A stretch of 64,000 bases of DNA from Laburnicola sp. R22_1 (GCA_014281115.1 JACONQ010000013.1:248001-312000), one strand, 5' to 3'; positions 34,290 to 45,647 are shown, counted from the stretch's first letter. Notes: generated by a model from the letters alone, not told the origin. A program made the numbers and translations.

Positions 34290-35160
34290 TAAAAGAAAAA
34301 AGAAAAAGAAAAAAAGAAGAAAAAGGAGTACTTTACTTACCTCTTTTTAAAAGAGGTTTTAAGACAGGATTTAAACACTCCTGTATATATCTAGTGTTAT
34401 TAAAGGTCCTAGTTGTAATAGGGTCCCTTCAAAACACTAGTTTAGAACGTCCTCCTATCCAAATACAGCCCCAGACTAAGATAGAAATATCTCGCGCTTT
34501 CAGTGAATTAGTACTAGCTAAAAAAATATATATATAAAAAGTAAAATAGCCTAATTATAGAGAAAAACGGGCTCTATAATTCTAGAATTTAAAAGAAATT
34601 AATAACTTACTAGTTGTTCGGTTTTTGCGCTGTTCAGGCCCAATTTTCGATTTTCCCTTTTTCTTATATATTCTTGCCTATTACCATGCCCCCTTTGGAT
34701 AGTAGACTCGTCAGAAAATATAACTTTAGCAAAGTTAATATTTTCTAGCTCCTTAACTATCTCTTTAGTCCAGAATTCTCTTCTTTAGCTCTTTCTTTAG
34801 TTAAATAGGCCTTTTCTTAGAGATGTTAAAAGAATAGTCTTCTCCTTTTAAAACTCTCTGTAACGTCCTCTTAGTAAAGCCAAAACTATTTTCTTCTAAT
34901 AGCCTCTTATTTGTCTTCTTAGGGCTTTTAGTTAAATCCCTATTAATAACTCTTTTCTCTCTAGAAGTAATCTTAGTTACTCTCCTCTATTTTACCCCTT
35001 TTAATAAGTTATCTCCCTTATTTTTCTTATTAATACGTCTAATAGTAGTCTTAATAGATTGTAGAGGCTTATTAAGAGTAGTGGCAATAGTAGAATTAGA
35101 AGTATTTGCTTTTTTAAGTAAAGAAACTTAACTTTCGAGTTTTAACAATTTTGGCTCCAT
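33870..35160 (-). pseudogene. Tc1/mariner transposase with two apparent introns, inactivated
   Basis: From ATG 35160 the N-terminal helix-turn-helix region runs with in-frame TAA/TAG (LES-stop-VSLL, GVK-stop-RRV, RPI-stop-LKK). Then come the catalytic blocks VIFSDEST, WKFQQDNSKIHGTPQ and PPYSPDLNPIENVWS, that is DD34E as in Tc1. Two introns are suggested: one after ENRKLG/NRTT with GTAAGT and an AG before the CTGAAAGCGCGAGATATTTC region, and one with GTAAGTAAAG...CTAG just before WKFQQD. A frame jump near 34,800 breaks the frame between KKEL and FWTKEIVKEL. The last 96 codons (34160-33870) are fully open. Confidence 0.85.
34246..34281. repeat. (AT)n microsatellite
   Basis: A run of about 17 AT dinucleotides inside the putative second intron of the Tc1 transposase. 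Confidence 0.85.
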
Positions 35161-36019
35161 TCGAAGAAATACAAAAGAGAAAATTTACTAGACAAAAGAT
35201 ATTATGTTATACTATAATCTTAGTAATAAATTACGTGATTTTTTAACCTTAAATAATTTCTTAATTAAGTTATATAAGTACTCCGAAATTTTTCTTACGT
35301 AATCTACACTAGGCCTAGAATATCTAGTAAAAATATTAGCCTAGTAGCATACTAAATAAAAAGTCATAACGCCTTAAAAATTGACTTTTTAGAAACACTA
35401 AGTTTAGAGATAGATACCTTAAGGACCCTGCTTAGTAAGCACGTAACTAGTACCTAATCTTAATCCCTTATATTTTCTCTTTAAAACCGTATACTTTTTA
35501 TTTACATAGTATTAAAACTCACTTAGTTATATAACTTTTAAACAGGTATCTTTTTACTAGACGCTTTTTTTGTGTCACCCTACTGTACGCACCCCTTTTT
35601 TAATTATTTATTATTATTAAGTAGGATCTAACGCCTATAGGCCTAGCTTTATTATCTAGTTAATAGGCTAGAATAGCTACAATGCTGCTAAGGGCTCCTA
35701 CTATAACTCTTACTATAGGTTAACTTAAATAATTTAATATAGCTGTATATAATTATTAAAGTACTTTAGTATAGCTATAAGAGCCTAAGGGTAGTAATAG
35801 CTACACTAGAGCTCTGTTTAGCCTAAAAAGGTAGATAGTAGGCCTTTTTAAAGCTAATAAGAATATTTTATTACTATGCTCTAGTATATAAAATAGTATC
35901 TAGTACAGCTTTAAAATAGTGTTAAAAAACTAAATATAGTCTTGTTTACAACTCTATTTTGCTAAGTAATTAAACTAGAGCTAAAACGGAGCCCCTTATT
36001 AGAGGAACTAAACAGGGCC

Positions 36020-37451
36020 TTGGGCGCCCGCTACCAGCCCACTACAGCCCACTACAGCCCATTCGGCTGCCAGCGCCGCCCTGCTGCAGCCTCGTCGTGT
36101 CTTCAACAACACCGCGCACCGCATCCCTTCCGCTGCCGTACCACGCTGCCATGCGATGCGGCTGTCGCATCGACGCAATCGACGCCATCATCTCTGCTCT
36201 GGCCCGCCGTTCCATGCTCCCTGGCTCGCATCCCGGTCGTGAGCGTCATACCCGCCCCGTTGTTTCGCCGTCCATCGAGCCAGTCCCGCCCTGATTGACC
36301 CCTGCTATTAATATGGCATGGCCAGCGTTCCCTCGGCACGTTGCAGTGCACGCAGACATTGCCCAGGCAGATACCTTCTACCATGGGCTTCTGCAACAGC
36401 ATCGCCTTTGCTCTGCTTTGCTGACGGCAGGCCGCTACATACGGCTGGAAAGTATCGAGCCATCGCTCTATGAATAACCAGGGTCCACGATACGAGCTTA
36501 TTCGATAGCGCCGATTGACCCTCTGCTCTGGAGGTCATGCCACAGTACCTTCACCTTTTTTCTCGCTTGCAACACTCTCGACGGCGCATTCTATAGTGCA
36601 AGACCGTCTCGTTGCTGTGGTATTTTCATCTTCGCTATTGCCACAATGCTCGCGCGCGCCGACGCTTCGCCGGCATCGACCATCTCTAGCTCAGGGGACC
36701 GGAGTTATTGCGGCGCTGCCACAGTGCCACTACTGGCTACCGAGAACGCCAAATCGGGACCCTCGGTGAAGCTCCGCTGCGCCAGTCGTAACAACCCCTC
36801 ATTACGTCCAACTGGACCTCAGTGCATCTCCTGACTGCAAACTCGTAAAAAAGCACATCATCCACAACAAGACTTCAAGAGGCCTGTCTGCAAGAGTATG
36901 CTAGCCGCGCGACATAATGAAGGCCAAGAGGGAGCAGTCTACGCAGCTGTTCTTTGCCAGGATTGCCTAGAGCAAGTACTCACAATGCATATGCAGTAAT
37001 GACAAGAACCAAGGATCCAATAAGATTGTCAAAGCCTTGAAGTGTTTTACCAAGCTGAAGGGACCAGCAGGACCTCGCGCTTTCAAAAACCTCCTGCTGA
37101 TGCCTCGGGATATTGGATCAGCATTATCATCCGTTGGGCAACCGCCCGTATCTGCATCGCAGTTTCACATCTCAACGGTTGCGCACCCCTCGTTAAAAGA
37201 AAAACTACAGGCTTTCCTGCACCATCACCATTGTTGAGCATATAGTGCGATGCTTTGCAGCTTAGCAAATGACTCGTCAACCCAAGGACAAACGGCTGCT
37301 CGAGTAAAATAAGCTACAAGAACCAGCCATGCATCCTGTTCACCACCAATTCTACGCAGCCTTTCCGCGGGAATAGCAGAGTACACATACAGATGCAGTA
37401 CACACATTACACTACAAGATCCTCAGCCTCTCACCATCCATCCGCCCATGC
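36020..37451. other. GC-balanced DNA without a recognisable gene
   Basis: It starts right after the Harbinger duplication with a short tandem of CAGCCCACTA. Overlapping frames occur in several registers (for example 36103-36402 minus, 37037-37237 plus). The stretch 36917-37237 reads MKAKREQSTQLFFARIA-stop-SKYSQ in one frame and could be a remnant of a transposon DNA-binding ORF, but this is unproven. Confidence 0.35.
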
Positions 37452-38282
37452 TCACTGAGCCATAAACCGATTGCGATGGCTCCGTCCCCCCGGCACATCA
37501 TTGACAAACCGCTCCTTCACCTTGGTATTCCCCAGCGAGTCCATCTTGCCCCTGAATTGCTGCTCTACCCTCCCCGCGCGCGATAGCGCCTTTTGCTGCG
37601 TCGCCAGAAGCGCATGTTGTGCCGGCAACGGGAGCCCAGCCAGCATTTGTGCGTCTGAGCTGCGCACCGTGACTTTGTGCATCATCAGCCGCGTGCGTCT
37701 ACTCATCGATGAGGTTTGGCGCGTCGATGGTAAGGACGGAGTCGAGGTGGTGTCGAGCTCTGATGAAGATGATGATAGTTCGGGTTCGCGCGGTGTCGGC
37801 GTCGCTGTGCTGGCTGTCGGTGGGTTGGGTATCATGGCGCAGTTACCCTTGACCTTCTTTGAAGCGGGCATGTGTGTTGATGATGTGGTTGGAGAGGTTC
37901 TCCGGGGTCGATGCTTCGATGTGTGAGGGCCGGTGCTCCTTCTGGGTGATATCGTCTTGCCTGATGGGAGGCGGATGGTTGTTCCGTCGGTAGGTTGGAA
38001 TGCGACCACGGCATACTTGTCGATGGGCTTGTCGTCTGAAAGTTCGGTACTGTCCAGACACAGGTCTGGACTGGGAGGGAAGTAGTCGGCGTTGTCGTCG
38101 TCGTTGTCGAGGTCAAGAGATTCGTGACATGTCGTCCTCCGGATGATGCCTGCAGATTCAGAAGAATACCCCTCATCAATCGGCGACATCATCTGCTGTG
38201 ACCCCAAGGGATCGTGTAAAGCTAGGTGTCCCATAGTATTGTCGGTTGCAGTAGCGGTAGTAGCAGTAGCAGTGTTTGGCAT
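37452..38282 (-). CDS. Hypothetical protein, low-complexity, 276 aa
   Basis: ATG at 38282 (MPNTATATTATATDNTM); a longer frame upstream would need a non-ATG start. The protein is largely disordered: an acidic N-terminal part (DNDDDNADYFPPSPDLCLD), a short ordered-looking stretch (DKYAVVAFQPTDGTTIRLP), a basic Ser/Thr/Pro region (SKHRPRRTSPTTSS), an acidic Ser tract and a conserved-looking C-terminus (ALLATQQKALSRAGRVEQQF, MDSLGNTKVKERFVNDVPG). No family recognised. A good TATA box lies about 100 bp upstream. Likely a lineage-restricted gene; possibly nuclear given the basic patches, but this is inference. Confidence 0.7.
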   Translation of the reverse strand: MPNTATATTATATDNTMGHLALHDPLGSQQMMSPIDEGYSSESAGIIRRTTCHESLDLDNDDDNADYFPPSPDLCLDSTELSDDKPIDKYAVVAFQPTDGTTIRLPSGKTISPRRSTGPHTSKHRPRRTSPTTSSTHMPASKKVKGNCAMIPNPPTASTATPTPREPELSSSSSELDTTSTPSLPSTRQTSSMSRRTRLMMHKVTVRSSDAQMLAGLPLPAQHALLATQQKALSRAGRVEQQFRGKMDSLGNTKVKERFVNDVPGGRSHRNRFMAQ

Positions 38283-38381
38283 TAACAACGAATGAAAAAA
38301 AAGGTTTCAATCAATGAATTCGGTCGAAGTTTGTTTGCGATCTGCTTGTTCTATTGCTTCTATCTTTCTTGGTGTCAGGGC

Positions 38382-38392
38382 CTTATATATTG
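38382..38392 (-). promoter_or_regulatory. TATA box of the 276-aa hypothetical gene
   Basis: CAATATATAAGG on the minus strand, about 100 bp upstream of the ATG at 38282. Confidence 0.5.
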
Positions 38393-38481
38393 AGTGCCTG
38401 AGGCGTTGATGGGTGTGTGGTCAGTGTGAATCATTTACGCTAGGCTGGGTTGGGTTTAGTTCGGATGAATCATAATGGCGC

Positions 38482-38988
38482 AGTGATGGGGGCGTTACTC
38501 ATTTACTCATTTGCTAAGCCTGCTTACTAAGGCCTTTCCACCTTCTAATTTGTAGAATTATTAATAACTAAAATTCTAATAATATAGGTCTAGTTAATAG
38601 CTATAAAAATATTAAAAAAGTATTAAAAAATATTAAGAAATAGCTAAGATATAAATTATTTAAAAAGTTATAAGTAATTACTCTTACTCGTAAGTAATTA
38701 CTTATTTTTAAATTTTCTTTTTAAAATAACTTTTTTATTTTTTTAATTATTTTTTATTTTTTAAATTTTATTATATGTGGCGTTAATTCTACCTAGGGGT
38801 AGGACGACAAAGGCTTTCATCTCAAATAACATGACAAAAAAAGCAGAGCCCCCTGCTTAGTAATCAAAAAAAAGGCGTAAAAAGGTGATGACAAAAAAAG
38901 ATATTAACTTTTATAAATAGCTAGTAAAAAGTAATAATGTGAGTGATTTGCTTGGCAAAAGAGCGAATGAGTAACGCCCCCATCACTG
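38482..38988. mobile_element. MITE-like insertion, 507 bp
   Basis: Inverted ends CAGTGATGGGGGCGTTACTC (left, from 38482) and its reverse complement (right, to 38988) enclose AT-rich non-coding DNA in an otherwise GC-balanced intergenic stretch. The internal segment about 38770-38930 is related to 7385-7520, showing it is a dispersed repeat. A palindrome of TAAGTAATTAC units sits near 38668-38705. No clear target duplication was found, so superfamily is unassigned. It lies 0.2 kb upstream of the ATG of the gene ending at 37452. Confidence 0.8.
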
Positions 38989-39801
38989 GCTTGCACAGCA
39001 CCAGAGGGCTGTCACGGTATTGGTAGTGTGGCTGTGCGGGCTAGGTGCCCAAGTGGGAAGATTCGCATGTGATGCTGGTAAGCTTGGAATGATCTGGGAG
39101 GCGCGGATTGAGATGGATGTTTTTCTTGCAGGGCGTGTTGTTGGGGTGATGTCCTATGGTATCTGGGTACCTTACCTAGGTAGGTACCTATGGTAAACAT
39201 GCTGGTACGGAAGTTTGACACTCAACAGTGCGTTTTCGACGTCTTCAGCGTCAAGATGACGACGATGCGCGCGATGCTGTAGTCTCTAGTGACTGATCTA
39301 CTTACTGAGCCGCCTCTCGACGACGGTCGCTTCCCACAAAAGCCTCGTTAGGTACCTAGATGCAGACTGACGCTTTCCTCAACGTATTCGTAACCCGAGA
39401 GAAAACAACGCTGATTTGTTGGAAAATAATTGCAATGGTTTGTTAAGAAAGAATTGTAATGATGGGTTAGGATAGAATTGTAAACTTATGGTACCGATTC
39501 ATTCGTCGGCGAAAAAGCTAACATCTCCAGGAGACGCAGAAGGACTAAATAAGATGATTTAGACAAGGACAAGGCACGGCGAAGGTTGGGCGGGGTATCA
39601 CATAGTTATGGTACCGGTGTAGGGCGGCTACGACCACTCTTATCAAAACAGCAACGGCACATGATTCACTGATTGTATTGATGGAGAGGTTTGAATTCAT
39701 TACAATGTTTGATTTGATGATTGAACTTCTTCAGAAGCTATTTGACTTGGTTGATCGTAACTTAAAAGCATAGATATGCTCGCAAATTATCTAGTAATAA
39801 T
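38989..39801. other. Intergenic, no gene recognised
   Basis: Lies between the MITE and the 3' end of the coiled-coil protein gene. GGTACC/CCTAGG-rich patches occur near 39165-39190 and 39350. No coding signal. Confidence 0.4.
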
Positions 39802-41013
39802 TCAAAGGGAAGACGAGCCAGGAGAACCACTACCAACGAACACCAAAGAGAGCCGATTTTCTTGCTCGGGCACCTCACGACGCTGTTCGCGCTTCTTCTC
39901 GAGCTTTGCGCGATCTTTCTCGTTCAACTCGGCTTCCAAAGCAGCCACCTGTTGCTGGAGTGTATTGTACTCCGCGAGGTGCTCGGTCATCCGCTGTCCT
40001 TGAACTTGTAGCCGGGCCATTTGTGCGGCGGTTGCGGGCCCAGCAAAGTAAGCGTCGTCAGCGAGCCTACTACGGGTGTTCTCAGCATACTCCACGTTGC
40101 GATGCAACTGGAGCATTCGGTTCTCAAGCTTAGAGATCTCGCGGACAGGGAATTTGGCTTTTGTAGCCACCACCTCGTCGGACTTCTGGCCCTTAGTCGT
40201 CTCCGCCTTGCCCTTCTGGCCGTTGGGTGTCTCCACCTTGTCCTTCTTCGCCCCCTTGGCTGTATCTGCCAGCTCCTTCTTCGCCTGCTTCTTCTTCTGC
40301 GAAGTGATGTTGTTTCGCACCTTGTACGCGTTCAAGGTTTTGGCGCGAAACCAAAGGATGGCATCAATATCTTTGGGAGCGACAAACCCAGGCAGCTTAT
40401 CCAGGTACTCCGTCTTGATCCCGTGAAGCATGGTCATCATGTACGTGACCTCCCCGTCATTGGGATCGGGGTTCCTAGGGAACGTGTAATGTCCATGACG
40501 ATGCGCCATCCCAACCTTGATTTGAGCGTCGACTACGTCTAACTGCGGCTTGGTGATCCCGAATAGAGTGTGGTGCTCTTTCCCGCTCATCTTGTTCCAA
40601 GCAGGCTGCAGACGTCGAGGCAGGGAATTGATCGCCTCAATCATGGCCTGGTCCTCCGAGTCAGATGATTCTTCAGGACGCGGGGAGTCAGCCTTGTCCG
40701 AATTGTCAGAAGATAACGCCGAGTCGTCGTCATCCTCTTCCATTGCCATCGAGTGGGTATTCGGGTCCGGCTCGACGTCGGTCTCGTCGTCCAGCTCCAT
40801 CTCGATGTCCGAGTACTCGGAGCTATCTTGATCTTGATCCGGGACTACATAAGCATCAGCCATGTTCATGACGTTCTCCTCTACCTGCGCAGCTGCTTGT
40901 AGAAGTATCTGGATATTCTGCTGCTCAGTTTTGTCAACCGGGAGCGGCGTCGCAGCCGCCGCAGCGTCCACAAGCGCAAGAAATGGGAGGACAGTCCTAC
41001 CAGCGTCGCTCAT
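39802..41013 (-). CDS. Hypothetical acidic/coiled-coil protein, 403 aa
   Basis: ATG at 41013, single exon. An N-terminal Ala-rich region is followed by a strongly acidic segment (SEYSDIEMELDDETDVEPD, then EEDDDDSALSSDNSDK). A globular-looking middle contains LPRRLQPAWNKMSGKEHHTL and AILWFRAKTLNAYKVRNN. A Lys-rich region has imperfect KG-Q-KxxxxETxxG repeats (AKGAKKDKVETPNGQKGKAE). The C-terminus is a long coiled coil (MARLQVQGQRMTEHLAEYNT, AALEAELNEKDRAKLEKKRE). No family recognised; composition suggests a nuclear or chromatin-associated protein, which is only inference. A TATA box lies about 140 bp upstream. Confidence 0.75.
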   Translation of the reverse strand: MSDAGRTVLPFLALVDAAAAATPLPVDKTEQQNIQILLQAAAQVEENVMNMADAYVVPDQDQDSSEYSDIEMELDDETDVEPDPNTHSMAMEEDDDDSALSSDNSDKADSPRPEESSDSEDQAMIEAINSLPRRLQPAWNKMSGKEHHTLFGITKPQLDVVDAQIKVGMAHRHGHYTFPRNPDPNDGEVTYMMTMLHGIKTEYLDKLPGFVAPKDIDAILWFRAKTLNAYKVRNNITSQKKKQAKKELADTAKGAKKDKVETPNGQKGKAETTKGQKSDEVVATKAKFPVREISKLENRMLQLHRNVEYAENTRSRLADDAYFAGPATAAQMARLQVQGQRMTEHLAEYNTLQQQVAALEAELNEKDRAKLEKKREQRREVPEQENRLSLVFVGSGSPGSSSL

Positions 41014-41145
41014 TTTGCTTTTTGGTTTCGAGTTTTTTTGGTTAGTTTGGAGTAGTTTGATGGTGGTTGAAGGTGATAACTGGAATCTAGGTGTAGAAAA
41101 CTCAGTTGAGGTGCGAATATGTTCTCTGGGAACAGAATCAAAAGG

Positions 41146-41156
41146 AATTATATAGG
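41146..41156 (-). promoter_or_regulatory. TATA box of the coiled-coil protein gene
   Basis: CCTATATAATTC on the minus strand, about 135-145 bp upstream of the ATG at 41013, preceded by a GC-rich stretch. Confidence 0.55.
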
Positions 41157-42356
41157 CGGGGAGGACTTAACGATGTGCATTTCCAATGGAACGGACCTCG
41201 AGGCAGGTGCGTGCACTATTCCGGACATTGATCATACACATCGTTCCGCTGTCGCCAAGCTCATGGTGAAAGGCTGAGTGCTGTGCAAGGTGCATTGTGA
41301 AATCCATGGATAGACAGAAATCGGCTTTTGGGACCAGCGGGCCAGCGGGCCAGCCCATAGACTTAAGAGGATAACTGAGTGAGAAAATTACTGCATTGAA
41401 GAGCTTACGGACATCTGGATGTGCCTTGTAGTGCTTTTATAGTACACATGTAGCTGCGATATAAATGCACGCGATCCTAGGAAAGCTGTTTCCTCCATAA
41501 TGATTCGGCAAACAAAGGAAACAAGCTATCAACCCGCCAGTAGCAAACAAGCGTGACCCTGGCCCAGAATGGCTCTTAGTAATCATTTCGCCTGGGATTA
41601 ACTCATCACAACGAGCAAACAATCAGCAAACAACCAGCAGTAGCTTCATGAAAAGCCATCCACCTCCCCTGGATTCATTCTGAATGCACCCATGATTCAC
41701 TCCAGAGAAGCAATCCTCATGTAACTTCTAGTGCAACGCACGGCATCTTGCAGTTCATGTTCCTCGGTCACATATCATGTACAAAATTATTTAGTCATCC
41801 TACCGTAGATAGAAAAGACGAAAGATTATAGACAATGACAGTTTATACATGTCCACTGGAGCTGAAAAGAATCAAAGGCCTATCCGTCGATAATTCGGGG
41901 CGCACCTAGACACGGTGCAACAGGTTGGGTTATTTGCACGTAAATGCTGCTCTATAATGCTTACTGTCTTTGTTGTTCAAAACGAGTTTCGTACATATGT
42001 ACCTAGGTATTGCAGTTGGTATGGTTTTTTCTTTCGACTAAGAACTTTCTAAAAAGAGTATAAATAATAGCAGTAATCCCTCATGCTCTTATAAACACAG
42101 AAAAGCGTATTTAAAGGTTTTGATATTGAAATGTGATGCACCGAATACATTAAATCGGCCCAGAATTAAGCGTCGATATGTCTTCGCTCGTGACGATGAC
42201 CAATTAAGGTAGTAGTTTGCCCTATGCCGTCGATATCTGTCAGTGACACTTAGCTGTGGTGTCAACTTTAAATGCGTTACTAAAGCGTTATAAGAAGTAT
42301 GAAGCTCGGCAGTTATATTCCACTTGTATTTTATCTGTTTAAATTTCTTGATTTAG
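41157..42356. other. Intergenic, no gene recognised
   Basis: About 1.2 kb, increasingly AT-rich toward 42,300. Only short scattered frames. Confidence 0.45.
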
Positions 42357-42595
42357 TTTGTCGTGGGAGATTCTAACCTAGTCCGAGTCCTCACAAAACA
42401 CAGAAAGGGGCAACGCATAAGGTACTAAGGTAGTATTAGTCTAGTATAACACGCAGTCAGCTTAAATATATATATAGTTAGCCACTGTGTGCTAGGTACT
42501 GGGTTTTAGTGCCTCCTGTTTTACTCCTCTCTGTGTATGGTGCGGACTCGACCTTGGTTAGAATCTCCACACGACGAAGATCTTCAATATATATA
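42357..42595. mobile_element. Short inverted-repeat element of the 5.5-kb family
   Basis: The right end (42484-42595, minus orientation) is a well-preserved copy of the roughly 110-bp module seen at 5516-5628 (CTCTGTGTATGGTGCGGACT, TTAGAATCTCCACACGACGA). The left end (42357-42420, plus orientation) is a diverged inverted copy (GTGGGAGATTCTAACCTAGT). The two ends are separated by only about 65 bp of AT-rich DNA, so this looks like an internally deleted, MITE-like derivative. Confidence 0.65.
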
Positions 42596-45500
42596 GTTAG
42601 CGTTATCTATGCAGGTAGCATAAATATATCCAATAATACAAATACAGACTCTATCTCCGTGTTAAATAAAATGTTTTTGTATATTTCTGCGCATTTTAAA
42701 TCTGTCCAAGCGTCTCCTGTTTCATCCTGGAAAAAATGTACGGTAAGCATCCTTGCTCGGAGACACAATGGTGGTGTTTTCATTTACTTGACTCCTGTAT
42801 TGTGCATTGTGCGCGTTGAGGACACGGAAAAAAACATTAGCAATATCAGCAGCTCACAGTGGGTCGACAAAATATGTATGAATTTGGAAAAGCAGTTTAA
42901 CTCCAAACTCTACGATATACTTAGTAGTGTCGGCAGATTTGGACAAGGAAAACACTTACTATAGCTAGCTAACATCCCTTTTAGTGAGAATAGCTAAAAG
43001 AAAACACACACACATATTACAACTGTGCAATCCCCCCTACTCTTCCACGCACTCCGACATACTAACCAGGCCCGGCCCGCAGTCCCTCAACCCGCGAAAC
43101 CTTCCTCAATGCTAACCATCATATTTCCTGTATATACACCACTGCAGTACCTACTAGCAGTGCGTCCTCACTAAAACCTCGCTTCGAACCTCGCTTCGAC
43201 ACACCTATTAGGCATTAGCCACACCACCTCAGGCTCCACCCACACATCACTCCGCGCACCCAACAGGTCACATCATCCCACTTCCCGCCCACCCGCAGCA
43301 CCATCCCGATCCACAATCACCATACTCGCCGTCCATCCCTAGGCTACTACCCAATCAGCGCGCAGACCTCACGCGAATAGCGTCGCGATCGGCGGACAAT
43401 TCTTCACATATGGCGGGAGGGAAAGCGGGACACCCTGCGCCGGCGTGTCTATCCGTCATCCGGTCCGTTGTCATGGATTCATCCCAGGCCAGGGTTCCGA
43501 CTAGCAAAATGCGTGGAAAGCAGGAATTCGAAGCTGCAGGCTGGGCGGGCAGGTGGTGCGATGCAAACCTTGGAATGTCATGGTGCGCAAGATGAAACGA
43601 GGGGATACGCGCGCGCAACTAGTGGGATGATTTGATGAGCTGTTAAGTGGGGAAATAGCCAGATAGATAACACAATGCGATGCGATGCGCATAACATGTA
43701 TGACGGAAAGCGCGCGCTTGAGTTTAGCCAATGTTGTGCGTGGTGGTCGTCTGTCTGGTCATGACGTCTCGCCATGAAATCGCAACGGTCTGGAAGAAAG
43801 CTCACGAGCGAAAGATCTTGGATGGCCCTGACGATGATGATAATGTAGGTAGACGTGACCTGACCACCCATCTTGGAAGCAACTCCACAAGGGACTTGGT
43901 TCTCTCTTCAGCCCTACGCATGATATAATTATTGATACAACGTTGAACCGTTGCGGTGCGCAATCGATAAGCCGTCGCGTGATGACGCCATTCGCCTCAC
44001 TGAACTAGGACGTTGCAGTCTGCCCAAAGTTCAGGCAACGTGACACTCAATCAACCTACTCATTACTCACTCGGTACCTTCAAGCGTCCGACTCGGCCCC
44101 GAACCCCCCCCCCCGAGAAAATTTCTAATAAGTCGCAAGACCTGTCTGCCGTCAGCGTTGGCGCAGAGCGAGCCACAATCCTAGCCACAAGCTTACGCCT
44201 TACCCGTCCAGTCCAGACCAGCTCCAGAGAACTCCAGACCCCCAAGCCCACGCATACATCCAACACTACTTATTATTAGCGCGTTCCAGACCACCTCGAA
44301 GAAAATGCCATACCACACCAAAACCAGAACCATGTGCATATAGCCACGGGTCCAGATGCAGAAAAGCAGAAGCTCAGCTGCCAGTGCTGCAAGGCGGCTG
44401 TAGAGTGAATCGCAAGGTAGTAGTTAGTTACTCGTGATACAGGAAGACGCTGCAAGGAGACACAGAACAGGTTAGATCTTGTGATGTGGTGTTGAACACT
44501 ATTTGAGACGTTCCTTGCGGATGGGAACACCTAAAGCATAGCCATCCAGCCCTACGAGTGTAGCTACAGGTATGGGTTGACATTGGAATCACATCGTGGT
44601 TGTATCGCATATCATATTCCTGTGGAAGGGTGAGAACGAGAGTGCACTCTTTAGTTCCAAAGTGCGTCAAGACGCTATAGTACGGGTGCTGGCTGAGCCA
44701 GGAATTAATGTCTATTGTACAACCAAGGTATTCCTTGCTTTCGGTGGGTGTATCAAGTCTGCAAAAGTACAAAAGCGGTGATAGAGTCAAAGACATGAAG
44801 CCTATGCGTACAGTTGCCGAACAGTTTGGAATAACAAATGCAATGCAACGTTGTACAAGTGACAAAACGAGCAATTTGAGGTGAGGAAAGGGACAGCGAA
44901 GAGCAGCTTTTGGAGCCCAGTAAAATAAATGTACAGAGAAGAACAGAGAAGAGTCGCTGCTGACGACCTACAAAAGGTTGAGTTGACAGAAATGAACAAA
45001 GGAAGGGATGACGTGGTATTATAAAGGAGTACAGTAATAAGGAAAACGATCCCATCCCATCCAAACCAGGCTAACATGGGGCCAGAGAAACCGTCTAGTG
45101 GAGTCGTCTCCAGGCTTTTTCGTGCGCATAAATCATAATTCCGTCGCTGAACGCATGACGGAAACCGAAGACTCCAGAAGCACTGATTACATCCCAACCT
45201 TTAGAAACCATAAGGAAAACGGGGCCTAGATCCGCGCAAGCGGACTATAACCCGAAAGGACCACCAGATCATGTCCGGTATCGACCAGCGAAACCCGACT
45301 GAACGCCATACGGACCGGACTGTTGGGCGGGACGGAAAGCATGTCGCACCCAACGAAGGCGCTGGAAGGAATGCAAGGTGAAAGAACGACGAATATTATT
45401 TCCGACACGGGTTTTCGTTCGTCCTCGTTCGAATCGAGTGCGCATTCGATGCGGCTGCTGCATCATCGAAGAATCGGGTGCGTTCTCGAATCGTCATTTA

Positions 45501-45647
45501 CCCGCGGGCCGCGGCGGGCACCGCTTCACATGACCAACGAACGCTGGGTCCGCCGTGGACGGACAACTCATCATGATTCCATTAGTCATGGTTACCTCCG
45601 CGGCGCCTGTGCTTGCCAGGAAAGTCGACCTCAGGATGGACAACGCG
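42596..45647. other. Long intergenic stretch, no gene supported
   Basis: A plus-strand frame ending at 42964 could be read from an ATG near 42670 (98 codons, MFLYISAHFKSVQ...), but it has no recognisable domain. 43,020-44,280 is GC-balanced with C-rich stretches and a 13-C run near 44107. 44,280-45,640 is the 3' flank of the Rpn4-like gene with conflicting frames in many registers. Nothing else recognised. Confidence 0.4.

Larger units (their letters stand above)
33473..35585 (-). mobile_element. Tc1/mariner transposon, 2,113 bp
   Basis: Inverted terminal repeats of about 100 bp begin CAGTAGGGTGACACAAAAAA at both ends, with TA at 33471-33472 and 35586-35587. The long TIRs are nearly identical, so insertion is relatively recent compared with the host Harbinger element. 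It lies in the Harbinger portion between the nuclease N-terminus and the right TIR. Confidence 0.92.
25466..36019. mobile_element. PIF/Harbinger transposon with two nested elements
   Basis: The ends are inverted: left GGCCCTGTTTGGTT at 25466 and right AACTAAACAGGGCC ending 36019. Flanking TTG at 25463-25465 and 36020-36022 gives the 3-bp duplication typical of Harbinger. Subtracting the LTR element (27503-32814 plus 5 bp) and the Tc1 element (33473-35585 plus 2 bp) leaves about 3,122 bp, a normal size. It carries the two Harbinger genes: a Myb/SANT-like ORF near the left end (plus strand) and the nuclease (minus strand), both RIP-mutated. Its borders coincide exactly with the change from GC-balanced to AT-rich DNA. 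Confidence 0.85.

Noticed and set aside
36917..37237. Possible transposon DNA-binding ORF remnant
   Set aside because: Only a loose resemblance; one internal stop and no clear zinc-finger spacing.
42509..42964. 151-codon plus-strand frame near the 42-kb repeat
   Set aside because: It begins at a non-ATG codon inside the repeat module; the part after 42,670 has an ATG but no recognisable domain.
43355..44530. Multiple opposite-strand frames of 60-97 codons
   Set aside because: Conflicting registers, no motifs, no consistent exon chain.
45424..45450. TTCGAATCG resembling a tRNA B box
   Set aside because: No A box or cloverleaf could be formed around it.
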